Assembly (NCBI GenBank): GCA_028870615.1
Contig: JAGWPH010000134.1
Span: forward strand, 1 to 5,100
Length of the DNA stretch: 5,100 bases
Origin: Betaproteobacteria bacterium
GTDB taxonomy: Bacteria > Pseudomonadota > Gammaproteobacteria > Burkholderiales > Ferrovaceae
Reading direction: 5' to 3'
Of this stretch, positions 1 to 3,746 are shown one piece after another (position 1 is the stretch's first letter; the number at the start of each line of letters is the position of its first letter). The notes under the pieces are model-generated. The model was not told the DNA's origin and did not search any database. It was given only the letters and a program-made list of their open reading frames with translations. The position numbers and the translations under genes were made by a program.

Positions 1-180
1 CATCATCACCTTGGCGTCAGATCATAATCTTGTCAGCTTGTCGATTTTATATATCAGTCAATGGGTTGCATCATACATTAAAAGTTAATGCAGGAATACT
101 TCGAGCGCATATAAAGTATGAATTAACGAAAAATCGTGTTTTTTGATGAAAATTGGGGGAATCGGGGGTCGACACCAGGG

Positions 181-210
181 GGCCAGACCTCCGTCTGCGG
201 AGGTCTGGCC
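181..210. repeat. Perfect GC-rich hairpin, 13-bp stem and 4-nt loop
   Basis: GGCCAGACCTCCG (181-193) is the exact reverse complement of CGGAGGTCTGGCC (198-210), with TCTG as the loop. The stem can be extended slightly through G-rich flanking bases at 178-180. No T-run follows on either strand, so it is not a standard intrinsic terminator. It resembles the other GC-rich palindromes in this window in having a G-run at the 5' side and a CAGACC/GGTCTG core, so it may be a REP-like element or the 3' end structure of a gene lying to the left. Confidence 0.8.
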
Positions 211-446
211 TCAAAGGCTATCGCTGGAAATAGACGATATTCAATGGATTTTCGGCGAAGTTAACGGGTATTTCAGAAGGGGAATCCCTTGAGATCCCGA
301 AAGATACTGCAATGCAGCAATCTGCCCTGATGCAGAAGATTAAGGGGGAAAATAGCCGCATTTCTTTCCTTAATTCACCCCTGAATGCAAATTAAAGGGG
401 GTGGCTGAAAGGAAATTGCCGGATTATTGAACCCCCATAAAATCGC

Positions 447-475
447 TTGAATTGTAATGTGATGCGTTATACGAT
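447..475 (+). promoter_or_regulatory. Probable higBA promoter (-35 and -10)
   Basis: TTGAAT at 447-452 and TACGAT at 470-475 are separated by 17 bases, and each matches the sigma-70 consensus at four of six positions. Transcription would begin near 482, almost at the higB ATG (485). Promoters of higBA operons are usually repressed by HigA, alone or in complex with HigB, so an operator is expected here, but I could not define a clean palindrome. The call rests on pattern only. Confidence 0.4.
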
Positions 476-484
476 ACACATGGC

Positions 485-760
485 ATGATCAAAAGTTTCG
501 CACACAAAGCGCTTGAAAATTTCTTTCTTGCCGGCAGCAAGGGGGATATCCCTCCCGGTCATGCAAAAAAACTGGCACGTCAGCTATCGATCCTGAATGT
601 TGCCGCCAGTGTGCAGGACATGGACAGGCCGGGATGGCGGCTACGGCAGATCTCCACCGGACAGGGGTCAGTCTGGGTCAAAGACAACTGGCATCTGACC
701 TTCCGTTTTGAAGGTGAGGACGCAGAAGCCGTGGACTATCAGGACAGCCATCGGGAGTGA
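485..760 (+). CDS. higB: HigB-type toxin (RelE/HigB superfamily), active site apparently degenerate
   Basis: The 91-residue product matches the length and pattern of the HigB killer family, which are ribosome-dependent mRNA endonucleases: it opens MIKSF, has the HAKKLARQLSILNVA helix, the DMDRPG turn and the C-terminal beta strands with a DNW motif. It precedes the antitoxin gene by 7 bases, the usual toxin-first order for higBA. Oddities: compared from memory with Proteus vulgaris HigB (catalytic His54, Lys57, Arg73, Asp90, Tyr91, His92), the aligned positions here are Arg54, Ser57, His70, Asp87, Ser88 and His89, and the loop between them is about three residues shorter. Only the Asp and final His seem kept, so endonuclease activity is doubtful. 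No Shine-Dalgarno sequence precedes the ATG at 485. The family assignment is firm; activity is an inference. Confidence 0.88.
   Translation: MIKSFAHKALENFFLAGSKGDIPPGHAKKLARQLSILNVAASVQDMDRPGWRLRQISTGQGSVWVKDNWHLTFRFEGEDAEAVDYQDSHRE
753..757 (+). promoter_or_regulatory. Ribosome binding site of higA
   Basis: GGGAG lies 10 bases before the ATG at 768 and overlaps the end of higB, supporting the internal ATG as the true antitoxin start rather than an upstream in-frame TTG at 708. The antitoxin thus has a Shine-Dalgarno sequence, which the toxin gene lacks. Confidence 0.6.
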
Positions 761-767
761 TTTGAAA

Positions 768-1103
768 ATGAGCCGCATGCATAACCCCCCGCATCCGGGT
801 AAGGTCCTCAAGGAGGATGTGCTCCCCGATCTTGGGTTGACTGTGACTGATGCCGCAGAACAGCTCAGGGTGGCACGTGTCACCCTGTCACGCATGATCA
901 ATGGCCGCGCAGCCATCAGCGCCGACATGGCGATCCGGTTATCCCAATGGTTGGGCGGCAGTGCCGAATCGTGGTTGCGGGCCCAATCGCAATACGATTT
1001 GTGGCGCGCCGGGAAGCGCAGAAGGGTCAAGATCAAACCGATCAAGCAAAGACAGGGGACAGGCCCTCAATTAAAAATTAATCGAGGCCTGTCCCCCTGT
1101 TAA
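768..1103 (+). CDS. higA: HigA-type antitoxin (XRE-family helix-turn-helix protein)
   Basis: This 111-residue protein should bind and neutralise HigB and repress the operon promoter. The start is typical of HigA (MHNPPHPGKVLKEDVLP). A helix-turn-helix lies at about residues 25-50 (TVTDAAEQLRVARVTLSRMI, then NGRAAIS), followed by the conserved helix ADMAIRLSQWLGGSAESWL and the QSQYDLW segment. The ATG at 768 is chosen because it follows the higB stop by 7 bases, has GGGAG upstream and gives the family N-terminus. Residues 95-111 (RQGTGPQLKINRGLSPC) are encoded entirely by the palindrome at 1052-1100 and extend the protein beyond the common family length of roughly 95-100 residues, so the original stop has probably been replaced. 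Its TAA overlaps the vapC stop on the other strand. Confidence 0.93.
   Translation: MSRMHNPPHPGKVLKEDVLPDLGLTVTDAAEQLRVARVTLSRMINGRAAISADMAIRLSQWLGGSAESWLRAQSQYDLWRAGKRRRVKIKPIKQRQGTGPQLKINRGLSPC
1052..1100. repeat. Imperfect palindrome at the convergent higA/vapC ends
   Basis: The left arm ACAGGGGACAGGCCCTC (1052-1068) pairs with the right arm GAGGCCTGTCCCCCTGT (1084-1100). The 17-nt arms are complementary apart from two single-base bulges. The loop is AT-rich and itself contains ATTAA and TTAAT in inverted orientation. On the plus strand it forms the 3' end of higA; on the minus strand it begins immediately after the vapC stop. Neither side has a T-run, so a simple bidirectional terminator is not obvious, though the structure could protect or end both transcripts. 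It looks like a REP-type element set at gene ends. Confidence 0.8.
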
Positions 1104-1498
1104 ATCCAGTTTTCGACCTGAAGCGCGGGAACCCGCGAAAACTCCCGGTTATTGTTGCTAACCACGATTAAGCCTTCACTGCGGGCATGCGCTGCAATGT
1201 GCAGATCATTCACTCCGATGGATTGGCCGGAACGTTCAAGATCTGCTCGAATTGAACCATAGTGCTGTGCAGCTTTTGCGGTGTAAGGCAACACGTCCAG
1301 CCGGCTGCAGAAATCTTCCACTACAGCGAAGTTGGCCGCTGGCTGGCTGCTTTTCTCGACCTCGTGCAACAGTTCGGCCAATGTAATTGCAGAGATCGCC
1401 ATGCGGGAGACATTGGCATTGAAAGTGTCCAGCACCTCGATCGGGCGGCGCTTAATGACATAGATAACGATGTTGGTATCAAGAAGATACTTCAGCAT
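1100..1498 (-). CDS. vapC: VapC toxin, PIN-domain ribonuclease
   Basis: The 132-residue protein has the usual VapC size and motifs. VapC toxins are Mg-dependent RNases that cut tRNA or rRNA and are held inactive by VapB. The N-terminus MLKYLLDTNIVIYVIKRRP carries catalytic Asp7. Glu42 (TLAELLHEVEKS) and Asp98 (GVNDLHIAAHA) are the next acidic positions, and the SNNNREF motif (around Asn116) with C-terminal VPALQVENWI is typical of this subgroup. All expected active-site residues are present, so the toxin looks functional. The ATG at 1498 is preferred over an upstream in-frame start because it overlaps the vapB stop by one base, which implies translational coupling. The gene converges on higA, and the two stops overlap (1100-1103). 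Confidence 0.95.
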   Translation of the reverse strand: MLKYLLDTNIVIYVIKRRPIEVLDTFNANVSRMAISAITLAELLHEVEKSSQPAANFAVVEDFCSRLDVLPYTAKAAQHYGSIRADLERSGQSIGVNDLHIAAHARSEGLIVVSNNNREFSRVPALQVENWI

Positions 1499-1731
1499 CA
1501 GAAAGCTTCCCGTTCTGGTTGGTGCTGCGACGCCCGCTCTTCCATAAAATCTTCTGAAACCAAGGGGCCGTTTACGAAGAAGCTGTTCCATGTCTCGGAC
1601 AACGGCGAAATAATTCGCTCATGTCCAAGCGCACGGACGCTGACCAGTTTGACGCCCTCCGGCAAGCGCAAGTCCGCGGGTAGCCTGACAGCCTGGGTGC
1701 GATTGTTGGTAAATACTGTGCTGGTCGCCAC
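1498..1731 (-). CDS. vapB: VapB antitoxin, AbrB/SpoVT-type DNA-binding protein
   Basis: The 77-residue product starts MATSTVFTNNRTQAVRLPAD, the swapped-hairpin AbrB-like fold found in VapB antitoxins. Its C-terminal half (ETWNSFFVNGPLVSEDFMEER) is the region expected to wrap around and block VapC. The start codon is GTG at 1731; it is supported by AGGAG six bases upstream and by the N-terminal family match. The stop overlaps the vapC ATG by one base. The protein should also bind its own promoter, where a 17-nt palindrome is present (1753-1769). Both domains appear intact, so vapBC is probably a working module. Confidence 0.94.
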   Translation of the reverse strand: MATSTVFTNNRTQAVRLPADLRLPEGVKLVSVRALGHERIISPLSETWNSFFVNGPLVSEDFMEERASQHQPEREAF

Positions 1732-1737
1732 GGCAAT

Positions 1738-1742
1738 CTCCT
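1738..1742 (-). promoter_or_regulatory. Ribosome binding site deciding the vapB GTG start
   Basis: On the minus strand AGGAG is followed by six bases and then GTG at 1731. This strong Shine-Dalgarno sequence at near-ideal spacing supports GTG over any later ATG as the vapB start. Confidence 0.75.
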
Positions 1743-1752
1743 GAATAAATTG

Positions 1753-1769
1753 TATACTGCATCAGTATA
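1753..1769 (-). promoter_or_regulatory. Operator-like palindrome in the vapBC promoter
   Basis: TATACTG and CAGTATA form perfect 7-bp arms around a 3-base centre, 22 bases upstream of the vapB start codon. Both arms also resemble -10 hexamers on the minus strand (TATACT, and TATACA at 1756-1751). A palindrome over the -10 region is the usual arrangement for VapBC autorepression. I see no strong -35 hexamer. Operator function is inferred from position and symmetry. Confidence 0.6.
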
Positions 1770-1804
1770 TAGCAATCTTTCGTGTATTTTAAGGCCCTTG
1801 GGAT

Positions 1805-2492
1805 CCCTAAGCCGGATATTTCATCAGTCTCCAATTGTTCGCACCATTTGCCGCGAAACGTAGCCGCCAACGACTTCAGCCACGATTGCTGCTCAAGAAA
1901 TAGGCAAATCCGGAATTTCGGACGAACCTCCCCCAACCCCCGTTGTTTATCACGTGCCGGGGACAGCACTTCGATGGGTTTATGGAGCGAGTGCGCGAGC
2001 GGCGGCGAGGAAAGTTTCACGCATCGGGTGATGCGACGCCAGCAGGATTTTAATGCGACGCGTATTGCGCACAATCGCGCCGCCGATCTTGAGCAACTTC
2101 ACCTGGATCGTGGCGGCGGGCGCACGTGCCAATTCCGTGCCCGCCAAGGCCAATGTACGGAATCGCTGCATCAGCGTGCAGGCCAACGCCGCCAGCATCA
2201 GCCGCAGCCAGTTGGCGGCGAACTTATGGCTCGATGCGCGCGTGCCGAACAAGTCGAGTTGGGTTTCCTTGATCCGGTTCCCGGCTTCGCCGCGCTGGCA
2301 GTAGATTTGATCGTAAACGGTGACGGCGTCGTGCGTAAGATTGGTCACCACGAAGCGTGGATTCGTGCCTTGCGAACCACACTCCAGACGCGTTACGATG
2401 CGCCGCTCGATATTCCAGCTTTCCGCTGCATAACGAAACTCGCCGATGGTGCGCTGCTTGGTTTGGGTCTCTTCGAATTGCGTGCACACCTG
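1805..2492 (-). mobile_element. Remnant of an IS1380-family insertion sequence (3' part)
   Basis: The segment runs from a terminal repeat-like end (CCCTAAGCCGGATATTTCA, 1805-1823), which from memory resembles IS1380-family termini, through a non-coding tail of about 160 bases, to the C-terminal part of the transposase. The other end of the element is missing: at about 2492 the sequence changes to a TnpB-like gene. Target-site duplication cannot be checked because only one end survives. The surviving end points at the vapBC promoter, about 75 bases from the vapB start. Family identity comes from the protein; the exact outer boundary is an estimate. Confidence 0.75.
1980..2492 (-). pseudogene. 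IS1380-family transposase, C-terminal fragment
   Basis: About 170 residues remain of a DDE transposase normally over 400 residues long. Recognisable blocks in order are QFEETQTKQRTIGEFRY, ERRIVTRLECG, TNPRFVVTNL, YCQRGEAGNRIKETQLDLF, RASSHKFAANWLRLMLAALA, then the KLLKIGGAIVRNTRRIKILL and SHHPMR segments near the C-terminus. NRIKETQLDLF, which carries the last catalytic Glu of the family, is present. The N-terminal part with the first catalytic aspartates is absent, so it cannot transpose. The reading frame itself is clean to a TAA at 1982-1980 and continues upstream without a stop into the TnpB-like fragment, suggesting the join is fairly recent or the frame has simply not yet decayed. Confidence 0.87.
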
Positions 2493-2738
2493 ACTTCGAC
2501 GCGCGCTCCCGGACTTGCGCCAGGCCAGTCTGGTACGCTTGAACTGTTTGCGGCGCGTTACCAACGCCTCGCTGATCGCCCGAACCGTGTGGGAATGAAG
2601 GCTCAGGCCTTCCCTGGTGACGCCGGCCGTGTACCGGTGGAGATCGTAGGAGGAGAGAAACCGGCCGGTGCGCCGGGTGTGCTTGTACGACAGTTCGTTG
2701 TGGTAGTTCCAGACTTCAACTTTTTGACCTTCGAGGTT
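2493..2738 (-). pseudogene. TnpB-like (IS200/IS605 OrfB family) N-terminal fragment
   Basis: About 80 residues read VWNYHNELSYKHTRRTG, then FLSSYDLHRYTAGVTREGLS, LHSHTVRAISEALVTRRKQF and KRTRLAWRKSGSARRS. This matches, from memory, the early part of TnpB proteins (typical wording: NxLSY, FLSxYDLHxYT, LHSQTVQAI, TRRKQFKKxxLRWR, ARRSLGW). TnpB proteins of IS605-type elements are RNA-guided nucleases ancestral to Cas12. Only the N-terminal portion remains: the RuvC catalytic region, the zinc finger and the 3' end that makes the guide RNA are all missing, so no activity is expected. No ATG, GTG or TTG start precedes the conserved part; the frame is open only back to a stop at 2765. The left border switches in frame to IS1380 transposase, and the right border touches the ribosome binding site of the next gene. 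Confidence 0.72.
2733..2736 (+). promoter_or_regulatory. Ribosome binding site of the beta-barrel gene
   Basis: GAGG stands 8 bases before the ATG at 2745 and decides this start, which also opens a signal peptide. It lies right at the edge of the TnpB-like fragment. No promoter is visible in the roughly 100 bases upstream. Confidence 0.55.
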
Positions 2739-2744
2739 ATAAAT

Positions 2745-3467
2745 ATGAAAAAACCAGTCCCCTTATGTTGCATCCTGCTCTGCTTTCTGCCCGCTGCGTT
2801 TGCCGCGAACAACATCAACAACCTTGGGGCGTTAAACCAGACCGGGTTTCGCGCGCTCTCTGAAGACCTGGGCTCGGCCTTGAGCTACAAGCCGCTGGAG
2901 CCGGCAACCCCGCTGGGCCTTCTGGGTTTTGATGTGGGAGTTGGTTTCACCCAGACCGACATGGCAAGGAGTTCGGCGCTGTGGGGCAAAATCACCGATG
3001 GCGGGAGTTCAGTCAGCAGTTTGTACCTGCCCCGACTACAGATCGAAAAGGGATTGCCCTTCGGCATCGATGTGGGCGCGTTTTATGCCAAGGATCCCAC
3101 CTCCAACATCTCGCTGTACGGAGGGGAGCTCCGTTATGCCCTTCTGGGTGGAGGCGCCACGGAGCCTGCCGTGGCCATTCGGGGCGCATTCACCCGGTTA
3201 AGCGGCGTCAGCCAGATGGCGCTGGATACCAAGAGCATGGACCTGTCGGTTTCCAAGGGCTTTGCCCTGCTCACGCCCTATGCCGGGATCGGCGAGGTCT
3301 GGGTGAGCAGCACGGCCAATGTGGGCGGGCTTGCCGCAGAAAATTTCACCCAGAACAAAGTGTTTCTTGGCACCGATCTCAATCTGGGTTTCAGCAATCT
3401 GGATGCGGAGTGGGACAGGACCGGTACGGCCCGGTCAATCAGCATGAAGCTGGGATTCCGGTTTTGA
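2745..3467 (+). CDS. Secreted, probably outer-membrane beta-barrel protein of unknown function
   Basis: The 240-residue product starts with a clear signal peptide (MKKPVPLCCILLCFLPAAFA), with probable cleavage after AFA at residue 20. The mature part is rich in Gly, Ser and alternating hydrophobic residues and reads as successive amphipathic strands, for example LLGFDVGVGFTQ, LPFGIDVGAFYAK, SLYGGELRYALL, EPAVAIRGAFTRL, FALLTPYAGIGEVWVS and ARSISMKLGFRF. The terminal Phe preceded by alternating hydrophobics is the usual recognition signal for the BAM outer-membrane assembly machinery. The size would suit a barrel of 8-12 strands. I do not recognise a named family. The frame is open much further upstream to 1782, but that part is antisense to the IS remnants; the signal peptide and GAGG fix the start at 2745. 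The upstream scar may have removed its own promoter or partner genes. Confidence 0.8.
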   Translation: MKKPVPLCCILLCFLPAAFAANNINNLGALNQTGFRALSEDLGSALSYKPLEPATPLGLLGFDVGVGFTQTDMARSSALWGKITDGGSSVSSLYLPRLQIEKGLPFGIDVGAFYAKDPTSNISLYGGELRYALLGGGATEPAVAIRGAFTRLSGVSQMALDTKSMDLSVSKGFALLTPYAGIGEVWVSSTANVGGLAAENFTQNKVFLGTDLNLGFSNLDAEWDRTGTARSISMKLGFRF

Positions 3468-3478
3468 CAGAAAGGCAT

Positions 3479-3492
3479 GGGGTCAGGGCCCC
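3479..3492. repeat. Short GGGGTC...CCCC hairpin motif after the beta-barrel gene
   Basis: GGGGTCAGGGCCCC begins 12 bases after the TGA at 3465-3467. It can form a 4-bp GC stem or use the GGGCCC palindrome. It resembles the GGGGTC/GACCCC core of the long palindrome at 3702-3746, and the two motifs bracket the truncated PIN gene. It is too short to be a confident element by itself. Confidence 0.4.
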
Positions 3493-3683
3493 GCGTGTGT
3501 TGTCCAGAACTTTGCGGAGTCTACGATCGGGTAGCGGTCAGCCAGCGCCAGCAAGCCCTTATCTCCGGTGATGAGGTCGTCGGCGTCCGGTGTCTTGAGT
3601 GCCCCCAGCAAAGTGCCCAACACAGGTTGGTCATCAACATCGCGCAAGTCCAATTCTCCTCCTGGTAACGGTTCAACAGACAT
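3483..3683 (-). pseudogene. 5'-truncated PIN-domain toxin gene (COG1569-like)
   Basis: The minus-strand frame ends at 3483 and codes for the C-terminal half of a PIN-family toxin: VEPLP, LRDVDDQPVLGTLLGA, DDLITGDKGLLALADRYPIV and AKFWTTHAGP. RDVDD and TGDKGLLAL carry the last acidic positions of the PIN active site. The N-terminal half with the first catalytic Asp and the Glu is missing; upstream, the homology ends at the palindrome 3702-3746, and no antitoxin gene is adjacent. The ATG at 3683 could start a short peptide, but it has only a weak context. An in-frame start at 3767 lies inside aidB and the palindrome and is not credible. The gene is therefore read as a broken toxin left after a deletion or rearrangement. 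Confidence 0.78.
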
Positions 3684-3701
3684 ACGCCCCGCAGAAGCAT
3701 T

Positions 3702-3746
3702 GGGATTGAAAACAGTTGGGGTCTGACCCCAACTGTTTTCAATCCC
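3702..3746. repeat. Perfect 45-nt palindrome at the 3' end of aidB
   Basis: Two exact 22-nt arms (3702-3723 and 3725-3746) surround a single T at 3724. Each arm contains GATTGAAAACAGTTGGGGTC or its complement. The innermost part is GGGGTC-T-GACCCC. The aidB stop codon (TGA, 3741-3739) is formed by bases of the right arm. No T-run follows on the aidB strand, so it is not a standard intrinsic terminator, although such a long hairpin could still block 3' exonucleases. GGGGTCAGACCC-type palindromes at gene ends recur, from memory, in many betaproteobacterial genomes, which points to a REP-like repeat. It also marks the point where the PIN gene is cut. Confidence 0.92.

Larger units (their letters stand above)
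1..484. other. Non-coding region upstream of higBA with several inverted repeats
   Basis: I see no convincing gene here. The first 150 bases are AT-rich. Three runs of five G (155-159, 164-168, 178-182) lead into the perfect hairpin at 181-210. Smaller inverted repeats follow: 277-290 (AAGGG, 4-nt loop, CCCTT), 368-398 (CCTTAATT against AATTAAAGG, one bulged base), and a looser imperfect repeat spanning about 355-422. An open frame without a normal start at its head covers 234-392 (53 codons, plus strand). Its product resembles no family I know. The right end carries the probable higBA promoter. The left part may be the 3' flank of a gene outside the window or decayed DNA. Confidence 0.6.

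Noticed and set aside
1..484. CRISPR array, tRNA or riboswitch in the leader
   Set aside because: No regularly spaced direct repeats, no cloverleaf or CCA-end pattern, and no known riboswitch core could be seen.
708..767. TTG start extending HigA upstream by 20 residues
   Set aside because: It lies wholly within higB; the ATG at 768 gives the family N-terminus and has a ribosome binding site.
1052..1100. Classic bidirectional rho-independent terminator for higA and vapC
   Set aside because: The stem is suitable but neither strand has a T-run after it, so I list it as a palindromic repeat.
1499..1591. Upstream start extending VapC by 31 residues
   Set aside because: The extension overlaps vapB in another frame; the standard VapC N-terminus begins at 1498, coupled to the vapB stop.
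1782..2744. Upstream extension of the beta-barrel gene giving a 561-residue protein
   Set aside because: This part of the frame is antisense to clear IS1380 and TnpB-like coding sequence, and a signal peptide with its own GAGG begins at 2745.
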